From Lactuca virosa (taxonomy: Eukaryota > Streptophyta > Magnoliopsida > Asterales > Asteraceae), in contig CAKMRJ010005523.1 of NCBI GenBank assembly GCA_928212115.1, positions 249,128,497 to 249,192,496 of the forward strand: a stretch of DNA of 64,000 nucleotides. Direction: 5' to 3'. A model generated the notes under the pieces. It was not told the origin of the DNA. It did not search any database and worked only from the letters and a program-made list of their open reading frames with translations. The position numbers and the translations under genes were made by a program. Positions 47,640 through 58,986 of the stretch are shown here, in pieces. How positions within the stretch are numbered: position 1 is the first letter of the stretch; the number at the start of each line of letters is the position of its first letter.

Positions 47640-48400
47640 TAGAGTTCACGGCCACAACACTTGAGTTTACGGCCGTAAACTCAAGGTGGGCCGTAAACTC
47701 CCCCTTAAGGACTCATTTCCTTCACTTTTCATTCATTATCTCATTTCCAAGTCAAGAAACTTGATTTTTCTCTCAAGTATCATCCCGATTTTCATCCTAG
47801 ACCATCGAAAGTTGTAAGTATTCTTCCTTGACTTGTTGAAACATCACCTAATCTAGTATCATCTAATGATTCCATCCATGGAAATCATGTTTTCTTATAT
47901 CTTCAAGAAACACCAAGAACACCAAGAACACACACTAGTGTTCTTGGCTAAAATCAACCCTTTCAAGCCTCCATATCGTAAGTATTCCTTCATTATACTT
48001 CATATCTACTAGGAAGCCTTGAATCACACCCTTGAAACATACATTTTCCCAAGAACATCTTGAGTTTACGGCCCAAGATCTTCCTTGGCCGTAAACTCAA
48101 TGTTATAGCATGTATGGACCATAAACCCTCCTAGATGCAAAGCTTGTGACCTAGAACCCTTCCTTGATGGAAATAGGACCTTAAACTACTCTCAAATGCA
48201 TAATGACCATGTGTTTACGGCTGTAAACTCCTTTGGGCCGTAAACTCATCAAAAGCCTCCATTGAGTTGGTCTTTCTCATCCTTGTGTAGAGCAAAAGTG
48301 CCTCAAGCTTCCCTAGCCTTCAAACAAAGACCTATGCATGTTTGACCATGAGTTTACGGATGTAAACTCCCTTTGGCCGTAAACCCATGGTAGTAAACTC
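47640..48400. repeat. GTTTACGGCC motif cluster in the plus 3' LTR
   Basis: Contains the exact palindrome GTTTACGGCCGTAAAC at about 47665-47680 and further copies, mostly in pairs pointing at each other, at 48064, 48092, 48212-48244 and 48352-48388. The 5' LTR of this element has lost nearly all of them. Confidence 0.85.
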
Positions 48401-49564
48401 AAGATAGTGCCATTCCACTTTCCTTTGATTAATCACATGTGATTCCAACACTTGGTTAAAGTGTTTCCTAGTCCCGGAAGGTGTTTACTTTCATATAGTT
48501 GCTTATAAACACTATATTCATGCCAATATATGTCATTTAGGACTTGTTGTGTCTTGGGACTTCATTCGTGGAACTTCTCATCCTTACACGCGTATTCGTT
48601 GAATCACCCACATCAGGTGAGTTCATACCCCGTAATGAATCTTTTAACTGTTTTAAATGCTTTTAAGGGGAGGAATACAAGTTGAACACAATGATAATTG
48701 TGTAATTGTTTGTTATAAACATCTTTCAAAATGTTGCTTATGTCTTTTATAAGTGATCAAAACATTTCAAAAACTCTTTTAAAGTTATGTTACTTTATAG
48801 TTTAAGCAAACTCCGTTTTTAAAGTACAAGCATAACTTAGTAGTAAAATGAGTCTTTTCAATAACAGTTCAAGTAAAACGTTAGTAAACTATAATAGGTA
48901 TAGTTTAGGAAGATACTATTCATTACTTCTAGTACAATTAAGCATACAAAGAGTCAGTTCATATATGAGTCAGAACATACTATGATGAGAAACAAAAAGA
49001 GCATACATACATACTAGACAGAGAGAACATACAATACAGCTAGTACATACAATACATATACAAACATACCATAACATTAATGTGAATCACTGTTTCGAGG
49101 CATGGCATCACCTGTCATGGTTCGATTTGCAGCCAGAATCTCCTAGAGTGAGAGCGTGAATTTGGGTATAGAAATATACTGGATTGACTATCCTACACCT
49201 TTCTGTTAGCTACAGTGGGATTTGCAAGTCTACGGGTGCCAAATGTCATTCCTTCCGACGTCTTTCATCGTCGTGTTATTAGTCGATAGTATGGTGCAAT
49301 CATATCACATTATATCTTAAATATCAATTGGTTTAAGGTAGAAAGTACGGCAGTAGTTACTATAATACAACACTACAGTACTTTATTATTTCCCCATTTC
49401 ATTCACATTATGATCTTCTCACAATAAACAGTAATGTAAAAACTATATTTTTGGTTAATGATAGTCTCACTTGGGAAATTACACAACTCATGCAAGAAAC
49501 AAACAAAGATAACATAGATGCCTTGGTAGAAGGCTACATTTAGTAGAGAGGACCATAATGCTAA

Positions 49565-50392
49565 CCTTATGATTCCTTAATGTATACATCAAAGGATATA
49601 TATATAACAATAGGATCCGACAGATAATAGGATGTGTGCTCTTCGCTTCACTTCCTGTTCCTTGTTTGGTTGTGGGCTTGGAACGGATTCACCCAATCTA
49701 TTATCTATTCGATTCTAGATATATATATATATGCTCAGTATACATTAAGTCATCATAAGGGTACCATGTATGGGTCAAGTCATAGGATACAGAGTCAATG
49801 CACAATTTTCTAGTACAAAACATACTTTCCAAATCAGAACTTTTGGTATACAAAACTAGAAACTTACCAGTTAAGGGTTTAATCCATTTTATTAAACCAG
49901 TATAAACTTAAAGGACCTTAGGTGATTAACTCTATAATACTTTAGTTTTTAAATCATGGATATATATAATTAATACCTAATAGGTAGTTGGATGTGTGCT
50001 TTCCGCCTTACTTCCTGTTCCTTGTTTGGTTGTGGGCTTAGGGCATATTCACCCAATTAACTTTCTATTTGATATTAGAGTATATATAGCCAGTATAAAC
50101 TAAGTGATTATAGAAGTAATCACTGTGGTCACCATTTTATAATAAGAAATAAGGGTTTTCTTAAAGAATCTTTTCATTAAATACAAAGGAACCATTACAA
50201 TTAACTCCATGAGTAACAAGTGAATACAACAGGGTTATATACAACAATGATCTAACAACCAATGGGATGTGTGCTATCCGCCTTACTTCCTGTTCCTTGT
50301 TTGGTTGTGGGCTTAGGGCAGATGCGCACAGTCGATTGTTTGTTTACTCTGAGTTTTATATAACTTGTATCCATTTAGTACTCATAGAAAGG
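49565..50392 (+). repeat. Three long imperfect hairpins in the plus 3' LTR
   Basis: Units at about 49565-49760, 49921-50123 and 50205-50392. In the first, CTTATGATTCCTTAATGTAT pairs with ATACATTAAGTCATCATAAG with few mismatches, and GATAATAGGATGTGTG pairs with CACCCAATCTATTATC. The third pairs CATGAGTAACAAGTGAATAC with GTATCCATTTAGTACTCAT. All have the loop CTTCCTGTTCCTTGTTTGGT followed by TGTGGGCTTRG. Arms are AT-rich and differ from unit to unit. Confidence 0.85.
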
Positions 50393-50828
50393 ATTGTAGA
50401 GACATTTTTACTTATCTTTCATTATAGTAGGAAATATAGGATTTTCTAGAGGAACAGGCGAACTTTGCTAAACAGAACTTACAACATTTTACAACAACTT
50501 TCTACAACTTACTTACATCACTAAAATCTTATGAACTCACCAGCTTAATTGCTGATCAACTCTTTCAAATAACTTGTATTCTCAGGAGCCTAGTAGACAG
50601 GTACTCGTGCTGGGAATTCAGAAGATGGAGCATAGTAGCTTCAAGTCTTGTTTTGTTATTTGCTTATGAATTCTATGTTTTGTGAACACACACATTGTAA
50701 ACACTTTCTTTCTGAGGAAATGGTTGTTCATTACTTTGCTTACTATAATGCATATCTTGTGATACTAAACATGATGTCCTCCACCCCCGAACGTTTCCGC
50801 CGTTCCGGTTTTAGGGTGTGACATATAC

Positions 50829-52391
50829 CCAATTTACTATCACCTTTTGTTTAGAACAATGAGTTAGTGATTATTGGTATAATTAGATCCTGTAGTGTTC
50901 TTCTGCTATAGCATTTAGTATGTTCGTTCTGTTATAGTATCTTAGTATGTTCTTTCTGTTATAGTATCTTAGTATGTTCTTTCTGTTATAGTGTATAGTA
51001 TGTCTCTCTGATTCTCTTTATAGTATGTTCTCTATGTTATCGTGTATTGTATCTACCTCCCTGTTTCTCTTTACAGTATGCTCTAGTATCTTGTATGAAC
51101 TGAACCCCTAGACTACAGCTATTATAGTTTACTAGTATGTTTACTTGAACTGTTACTGAAAAGACTCATTTATCTACTAAGTTATGATTGTACTTTAAAA
51201 ATGGAGTTTTATAAACTATAAAGTAACATAACTTAAAAAGAGTTTTTGAAGTGTTTTGATCACTTATAAAAACATAAGCAATCCTTTGAAAGATGTTTAT
51301 AACAAACATTTACATAATTATCATTTCGTTCAACTTGTATTCCCCCCCCCCTAAAAGCATTTAAAACAGTTTAAAAGATTGATTATAGGGGTATGAACTC
51401 ACCTTGTGTGGGTGATTCAAACGAATATGCGCGTAAGGATGAGAAGTTCCACGAATGAAGTCCCGAGACACAAACGAGTCCTAAATGACATATATGGCAT
51501 GTATTGGCATGAATATAGTGTTTATAAGCAACTAACATGCAAGGAAACACCCTTAGGGACTAGGAAACACTTGGACCAAGTGTTAGAATCACATGTGACT
51601 CATCAAAGGGGTGTGTACGGCCAAAATGAGGAGTGTACGACCATGGGTTTACGGTCTAGGGTGTTTACGGCCAAGGGGTTCACGGCCAATAGAGTTTACG
51701 GCCAAGGGGTTTATGGCCAATGGAGTTTACGGTCTAGGGGTTTACGGCCAAGGGAGTTTACGGCCGTAAACTCCTAGAGATCATCCTCAAATCGTTTGTT
51801 CCAGGTATTTAGGCTAGTGATTCTACTAGGTAGCAAGTGTATGGAAGGAATACTCATTGATTTGAAGCCTTAAATAGAGTTCACGGCCACCAAGAACTAG
51901 TGTGTGTTCTTGGTGAAAGATGAAGATCTTGAAGATCTACCTAAAAGATGATTTCCATGGATGAAATCAAAGGGTGATACATGATTAAGAAGGATAACAA
52001 CTCAAAGATGGAAGAAACACTTACGTTTTTGAAGATCGGGGACGAAGAACTCGACGATACTTGAGAGAGAATCGAAGTTTGCGGCTAGGACTTGAAGAAT
52101 GAAGAAAAAATGAAGTAAACTCTCATATATGGAGGATAGTTTACGGCCACCAAGAGTTTACGGCCATAAAATCCTAGTTTGCGGCCGTAAACTCCTTGTC
52201 ATGGAGTTTCCGGCTCGATTGCAACTCGATGAACTTAAGCTGATACAACCCTACACCCAATCCTTAAGTGTACTAGGCTTAGAACCCTTAGACAGACTCT
52301 AAACAATGCTAAAAACTAGCAGAAACGGGTCTCACTCTCGGTTGAATTGAATGGCTGGACTTACAAGGCAAAAAAATTTCGGGTTGTCATA
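50829..52391 (-). repeat. 5' LTR of the minus gag-only element, piece 3
   Basis: Matches about 16297-17864 closely, including the C-run (about 51343-51351), the GTTTACGGCC cluster (51605-51775 and 52138-52198) and the terminal GGGTTGTCATA, one base changed from GGGTTGTCACA. Followed by GGTAC at 52392-52396, the duplicate of 14746-14750. Confidence 0.92.
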
Positions 52392-52621
52392 GGTACCGAT
52401 GACCAGGTTTTGAGAAGATGGAGCACGTTCAAGACTCATCTCTTATTTTGATTCGTATTTTTGGTGTCTTATAAACTATACAGAACACACTTGTATTAAA
52501 TTATACTATTAATGCAATGGATGATGTTGTTGCTTGTTTTACTATTATGCATTGTTGTGATACTGTACATGACGTCCTCCGCCCCCGAACGTTTCCGTCG
52601 TTCTGGTTTGGGGGTGTGACA
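52392..52621 (+). mobile_element. Plus-oriented family B solo LTR, right end
   Basis: Continuation of 12262-14750 after the minus element. It includes the ATGGAGCACG block and ends GGGGGTGTGACA, followed by ACTTA (52622-52626), the second copy of the target duplication at 12257-12261. Confidence 0.88.
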
Positions 52622-52626
52622 ACTTA

Positions 52627-55600
52627 AGACCATAAGGCCTCATGTTTAAAGTTGCATAGACATACATAGCAAAATATAGCAACCATGTTTGATACAAATC
52701 AATTCAAATACAACGAACAATAAATAGTTTTAAGGACAGGCTTTTCCACCCCAAAACATAAAAACCCAAAATAGGGGGAGGCGTGAATACCCACAATGTT
52801 TTGAGATAATGCAAACGGTGCGTTGAACTACGCTCCACTCGTACCACTATCGATTCCTACAATGATGTTACACACGAATGTGCCTCTAATTGAAATCTAA
52901 TACTAGTATACCTACTACTACAATATAATTATGCCAATAATGTGTCAAAACTTTCATATTGATAAGTTATAAACATTTTTCTATGAAAAATAAATTTCTA
53001 TGAATCAATTGTTATATAGCAATTTAAGTGGAAAATTATCATTATTTAAGTGTTAATATTTAACATTTTAAGAGGTGTTCCAATGATTAAATATTCAAAA
53101 ACTACATCAATTTAGTTCTAAAATTTCCCAAACTTTGTATTTCAGTTTCAACTAAAGTCAAAGATGTTAATATAAATTTTTTTGAATTTTTGATTTGTCT
53201 AACTATTTTTCACCATTTTAATTCATTGAATAATCATAAAATCATGGAAAAATAGTAAATTATCATGAAAAATTCTTATTATTTCTTTTGTAACTGTTCT
53301 TCAGTGTACATAATCTGGTTAAATTATTTAAAGTTATTTTTGAACAGTAAATCCCTATTTTAAGAATTTAAGTGTGTTTAATACTAAGAAATTAGAAATA
53401 AATAGTAAACAGTTAAGATAAATCTTCAAAATATTTATTTATGGTTATAGTGTAATAAAATATTTTCTGAAAACTTTTTACGAATTTTGGATAAGTTTAA
53501 CTATTTTTCACTAATTTAATTCTTTTAATATAGATTAAATCTTGAAAAAATAGTAAAATAATATTGAAAATTCATCAAATTTTTCTATGAAGCTTATATA
53601 ATATATAGAAGCTTCGAAAAATAATAAATGTGATTCTTATAACTTGGAACCCAATTTTTGTTATTTATTTTCCTTAATAACAATAAAATAAAAACTAATG
53701 GTAAATAGTAATAAAAATTTCTCAAACTTCTTGAGGGATGTTGGTTTACAGTATATGTCATTCATGAATTTTTGAAGAATTTATTTGCTAGTGTAAGTAT
53801 TTCATATACTTTAACAATCTATTCTCTTATTATTTTCATGTAAAAATAAAGAAAATATATTTTGAGCAGAAATTTTCCAGAATGTATCTTCATACAATTT
53901 AATAACAGTGAAAAATCGTTTTCTTATTTTGGATGTCAAAAAACAATGCTTAAAGGCTCAATATATTATAGAGAAAACTTGGTTTTTGTGATTTTGGTAA
54001 AAGTTATTGATGTCACTTTTAGAATTTTTGCAGCATGTTCCAAAGACTTTTGAATCAAGATCTTTTGATACCTTTGATTTTATGATGTTATGAGTTCAAA
54101 ATAATTTTTGAAGGATTTTTAGTGATAAATAAGTCCTTCGAACATGCAACACAAAAGTAGTATTCACAAAAAGGTGCTGTTTGAGCAACAATTTTGTAAA
54201 AATTGTTAAAAATCGAAATCGTAATCTTTTGTAGTGAGACCACTTGGGTTGGAAAGCTAACTCATATCATTATAATTCAGAAATAGAATCACGATTGTTG
54301 GTTAAGAAATGAGTGAGATATGGCAGTTCAAAATCAGGTGAAGTAATCTGGCAGATTGCATGTATGATGATTGGTTAAAAAAGTGAGTTGTCATCATTAC
54401 TTTGAGTAAATCCTTTGAAATATTTTAAAGATATCCTGATAAAATCATATTCTAGTCATGTTTCCATAGATCAAAAGATTAAAACTTATCAAAATGCATA
54501 CATGCATTTATGAACAAAATTTTGTTTCTCAAAAACTCTTAACTTGAGTTTGATGTTTTAATCCTTAAAATCGATTTTTGCACTAAGATCATGAATATGC
54601 AACCTTGTTTATCATACATGCATGGAGCTAAAACACATTCATGATATTCTAAAAACTATTTTAACCAAAAGAAAACAAATTTGAAGAAGATGAAGAAGTA
54701 GAAGTTGGTTTTTGAAGTAATATGCACATAAAATCATAAGAAAATAGTAGAAACTTGTATGCATGATTTAGTTAGGTGTTTTTACCTTGATGAGTCCTTA
54801 TGGATGATGGATATTTTTATGCAAAATGGGGGTTTTTGTTGGAAATTTTCGTGGGTGAAAGGAAGAGAAGGAATGGAGGTTTTAGAGAGAAGAAAAGAGA
54901 GAAAAGAGGGATTCTAGCTCTCTGGATAGCTCATCTCTCTCGTCATCTCTTTAGGCTTATACTCCACCAAAATCGTCTACCAAATTACTGAGATGCTTAT
55001 GAACTCATGAAGAATTGACTGTGAAAATCTCTCCCACAGATTCTGTATCTAACTTCGTATTTTATAGAGAGAAGGAGGAGAGAAGTTTTCTAGAGAGAGA
55101 AAGAAGAGATGTGTGTGTGTGTGTGTTGGAGAATGAGAGTGTGAGAGGGACATGGGGAGCGAGAGATCCGAATTTTTTGAGGTATAACACCCTCTCTTAA
55201 TCTTTTGTTGTTATACTATTAAGATATATTCTAAAAAATATCAAAGTTTTATAAAATATATAACTTAACCTAGCTTTTATCCATAAAACCTTGATTTTTG
55301 GCTTATAAATTAAGGGTAAATGTTAATGACTTAATTTTTATTTTCCTTGATGATATTTTCCTGAATTTAATTATTTTAAAGTGATATTATAAGGTTCATA
55401 ACAAATTTTATGGAGTTTTAGATGTGAAAGTTTATAAATTTGAGTTTAGGGCTTTTAGGGTTTTTCAAAATAAATTGAATCTTTGAGACTTCAAATTAGT
55501 TTTGTGTTTCCTAACTCTTATTCAAGTTAGAAATAATGTTTGTAATTTATTTTTATCGGTTTATTGGCATTCTATGTAGTGATTCCGAGATTCAAACGAA

Positions 55601-55945
55601 ATTGAGGAATCAAGTATACTAGTCCTAGTTTTCAACTTTGACTTAAGATACTATGAGACTCTGACCTAATTTCTACTTCTAGGTCAAGTGCATTATGTGT
55701 GTATATGAAAATGTGTTCAAGTCAAGGAATGAATCAAATTTGAATAGGTGTTACAGTTAAAGTAACTATAGAAGTCACGTATCAATGTGAAGTCTAAGTA
55801 CACTATCTATCGTTTCTAATTGTTTCCAAGTTTCTAGTAGGTTATAACAAAGCTCCTAGTTACAAAGTCTAGTATGTGTTGTGCCTATATGTGCAACTAA
55901 GTTTATTCAAATCTAGAACTGTCTCAAATTTTGACGGTTGTCACA
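52627..55945 (-). repeat. Right part of the outermost Gypsy 3' LTR
   Basis: AT-rich, no gene. Continues 11246-12261 and ends GACGGTTGTCACA (minus start TGTGACAACCGTC, like family A). Contains a GA-rich block at about 54860-54915, a (GT)n run near 55110-55125, and a donor-like AAG/GTAAAAAC on the minus strand near 54786. Short frames at 53862, 54800 and 55015 are not gene-like. The low similarity to other LTRs here marks it as the oldest layer. Confidence 0.65.
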
Positions 55946-56509
55946 GTCTCCCCCGGTTGAACGAATTTCGTCCCGAAATTCAATTCATGACGTATTCTAT
56001 TAGAAATCAGCCGAATACAATTGTATAGTTGGAGAGGTGGTTACTTGAAGTGCTCTTTGATTATTTTGGGTTAATTTCCTCAAAGGAAGAGCCCAATTCT
56101 TTAGCTATAATCAAATTAGTGTTTCCTTAATTCGAGTTCTGTCGTCTAGATTGTGGAAAATTTGGTTCATGGAATCATGATCCAACTATGGTGACCTAGA
56201 CGAAAAGATTATCTAATTAGATATTATCTGAATTAAGAGAGCGCTATAAGTTTTGTTGAAGCACCAACTACATTGAGCGTTAAATCCGCATTGATCCTTA
56301 AGTCGCATTCTAAATCAGCACTAAGTGTAAATTTTCCGCCTAATAAAGAAGATATTAGGAACAATTTCTTCACTTCCGGGTTGGCTACTAAATCTGGAAA
56401 ATATATATTCTGAAATAAGAAAGGGTATCACAAATGAAAGAGAAGCGATCGTGGGTAAGTTCCTAAGGACACGTACTAAAGATAGGCAACGAAGTTTTTT
56501 GTACATCTC
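55946..56509 (-). other. 3' internal end of the outermost Gypsy element
   Basis: The minus strand next to the LTR reads TTTCGGGACGAAATTCGTTC then AACCGGGGGAGAC, the conserved pre-LTR motif and polypurine tract. Further right no pol domain is readable. The element is cut off at about 56510 by the Copia LTR. Confidence 0.6.
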
Positions 56510-57185
56510 TGTTGGAACCTGAAAGTGAACCTCTAGTAATCTAACCTTTTAGGAGTTCCAAAGTCAGTCTTAGTTCCTAAATAGAAGTTGTTGCGGAATC
56601 AGTTTTGTGTCCGGACTTACAGCATGCTCCGGATGAGAAGATCGGTTGAAGGCATTCTGGAATGAATGTTGTGTCCGGAATGTTAGCTTGTCCGAATCAG
56701 TATTTTGTCCAGTTGTATTAATTGTATTTGTCACTTAGCTTGATTTAACTTGTCATAGGATTTAGTCTCTTTTGTCAAACACGGATAATCAGAGTATCAG
56801 AAGTAACTCTATTATCCAGTCCTATGTATGTAATCAGTTAGTACGATGTATCATGTTCTCCTATATATAGGTGTTTCCAATGTTGAATCAAGTGACGGAT
56901 TATTCAAGCTTAATAGTATCACTTCAGTTTTCTTCATCTTTTATTCTCTTTAAATCATTTTCACAAATATTCTATTTGTTCTTCATTTATTATCTTTACA
57001 TTGACTATATTTCTCACTCTTCATTTATGTCTTGAATACTTTGTTGAATGCATTAACTCAGACTTGACCGGTCTTGCCAAACTTGATTGGAAAATTACTT
57101 AGTAAGCAAACATTGATCTTAAGCATTAATTCAAGGTTTGAGTTTTCAAACCTTGTCCCTGCACATCAGATCGTTTTTTCTCACA
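56510..57185 (+). repeat. 5' LTR of the Copia element
   Basis: The end (TCTCACA, 57185) is fixed by the primer site. The start at TGTTGGAACC (56510) is inferred from the usual TGTTGGAA Copia start and the change from Gypsy sequence; the 3' LTR is not available for comparison. A TATATATAGG box at about 56861-56870 is a plausible TATA element. Length would be 676 bp. Confidence 0.65.
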
Positions 57186-57186
57186 A

Positions 57187-57199
57187 TTGGTATCAGAGC
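57187..57199 (+). promoter_or_regulatory. tRNA-iMet primer-binding site of the Copia element
   Basis: TTGGTATCAGAGC, one base after the LTR end, followed by TTGAGTGG as is common in Copia leaders. Confidence 0.92.
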
Positions 57200-57333
57200 T
57201 TGAGTGGTTGTTCTTTGATTCCATAATATTAGAATATAGTATGTTTGAAATTACCTTGGTATTTCAACCATTTCTATGTTCAGGATAAAAGTTCTTCTAT
57301 TTACCACTTTTTCTTGAAGATATCTTAACTTCA

Positions 57334-58986
57334 ATGGCTGCTTCTAATCCTCAACAAATGTATTCAATGCAAATAGCAAATAGCGTGGGTTGCCCTACAC
57401 ATGCCCCGCTTCTAGTTGTTGAAGAATATGATCATTGGAAAGTTAGAATGGAAAGGTTTTTACTAGCGAAAGAGAAAGGTGAAGCTATATGGAGATCCGT
57501 CAAAGAAGGTTCTCATGTCCCTGTTAGAACAACAGTCATAGATGATGTTGCGTAGCTCATGGGTCAAGATGAAAATCGCCCAACACCTCTCTTTGCACAT
57601 GATATTGAGAAATTGCATATTGATCAAGTTCCCTTTTCCGAAATGGTATTTTGTGTTCCACCATCTCTCTTTAAACACATTAAGTTGTGCAAATCTGCCA
57701 AAGAGATTTGGGATACTCTTGAAGATCTGATCGAAGGTTCGGAAAATATGAAAGATAAGCGTCTAACCTCTGTTGTCAATGAATTTGACACTTTCACAAC
57801 AACTTCTGGTGAATCAGTTGCCTCAGCCTCCAACTGATACCGAATTGTAGCCAAAAACATTACTGCTCATGGGATTGTCTGAAATCCTTTAGTGTACAAT
57901 CTTAAGTTTATAAATAGACTTGGTAAAGGATGGGGAAATCTGAAATCTTGTCTTCAAAGCAATGGATCTCTGAAGAAGCTGAAGCTTTACCAACTATTTG
58001 ATGAACTTCAAGGTCATGAATTAAACGTGCTCAGACCTTAAGGGAACTCTTCGGAGGTCCTCTTGCTCTCGTCAGTTCCTTTGAACCTTATGTTCCCAAC
58101 CCATCCATTTCGGACCCTCTTTCTACGGTTGTTCCATATATCCCTCATGTTCAACCTTCACATCCAACCATGCCTATTTCAACAACCAATCACTATCAAA
58201 CCCAAAATAACCCCCGAAGCCATGGATTCAGAACTCTGCTTCCAACAAGAATTTGCTCTACTTTCCATGAAGTACAAACGTCCTTTTAATCCATCCTACA
58301 AACCATATCAGAACCATTTTCATGCTCCTCACCAAAACAATCCTCAACCATACTCTGCTCCGGAACCTCAATCCACTCTGGAAAATCCACCAGCCTACAA
58401 ACCAAACATCACTATCTCGGAACCTCAACAGGCTCCGAAATCTGACAAACCAAAGATTGTGTGTCATAAGTGTGGTCATGCAAACCATTTTTCAAAAGAT
58501 TGTTTGGCTGATGTTCCACAAAAACCGAAGATCAAGGATTCTGCTTACTATGCCCGAAGAGCACAAGAAATGGCTGAAAGTGAAAAGGCATTTGTTACAA
58601 CCGTGTCTAGAGATGTGGAAGGATATTGGTCGTCAGGAGATGATGATGAGGTGATTACTGGAAGAAGCATGTGTCTGATGGCAAGACAAACAATTGAATG
58701 TGATGAAGGTTATTGGTCATCCAGGTCAAAAGATGAATATGATATTAGTGAACCAAACTACTGCTACATGGCCACCAACGATCCACCTGGTCGAAGCATC
58801 GTTCAACAGGTAAAATATATGATTATTAATAACAATTTTGATATGTCTCTCTGTGAATCTTATCTGAACCAGATCCAAACAGATATGAACACCATCTATA
58901 GAGCCTATGAGTCTGCCATAGAAGCCAGAGAGAAGAAGGACAATGAATTAATCGTCTTAGGTTACGTTTCGAGGATAAGAAATTAA
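57334..58986 (+). pseudogene. gag: Copia gag with zinc knuckle, several stops
   Basis: Starts MAASNPQQMYSM. The first part has the conserved EEYDHWKVRMERFL motif of Copia gag and continues in the same frame after a TAG at 57553 to a TGA at 57835. The gap 57838-58062 holds further stops; the frame 58063-58986, in register with the start, carries one CCHC knuckle, C-HK-C-GHAN-H-FSKD-C, at 58462-58503, followed by an acidic YWSSGDDDE-type region repeated at about 58625 and 58710. It would form the particle and bind RNA. Not translatable as one protein. Confidence 0.85.

Larger units (their letters stand above)
39394..50823 (+). mobile_element. Gag-only Gypsy element (TR-GAG-like), plus orientation
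   Basis: Flanked by an exact 5-bp duplication TATAC. Layout: 5' LTR with a 3-kb internal deletion (39394-39720), primer site, leader (interrupted by the tandem duplication), broken gag (45245-46273), non-coding 3' region with two hairpins, polypurine tract, intact 3' LTR (47445-50823). There is no pol. It belongs to the same family as the minus element it sits in: leader, gag, 3' region and hairpins align throughout. Discounting the duplication, it is about 7.1 kb. Confidence 0.9.
47445..50823 (+). repeat. Intact 3' LTR of the plus element
   Basis: 3379 bp, TGTGACAACCC...AGGGTGTGACA, followed by the TATAC duplication. In order: GTTTACGGCC cluster (47640-48400), donor-like CAG/GTGAGTTCATACCCC (about 48613), TAAACTATA palindrome (48886-48908), a mutated TATAGAAATATA block (49168-49180), three hairpins (49565-50392), acceptor-like CTTGTATTCTCAG/G (50573-50586). 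The frame at 50267-50449 is inside a hairpin. Confidence 0.92.
14751..52391 (-). mobile_element. Gag-only Gypsy element (TR-GAG-like), minus, heavily nested
   Basis: The whole element, including everything inserted later, is bounded by the 5-bp duplication GGTAC (14746-14750 and 52392-52396). Reading leftward: 5' LTR in three pieces (52391-50829, 39393-37961, 35126-34950), primer site (34947-34935), leader, gag (22587-21834 and 19474-19040), a non-coding 3' region, polypurine tract, 3' LTR (17864-14751). The 5' LTR pieces sum to about 3.17 kb against 3.11 kb for the 3' LTR, confirming the reconstruction. No protease, RT or integrase is present, as in its plus-oriented relative at 39394, so both would need enzymes supplied in trans. 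Confidence 0.85.
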
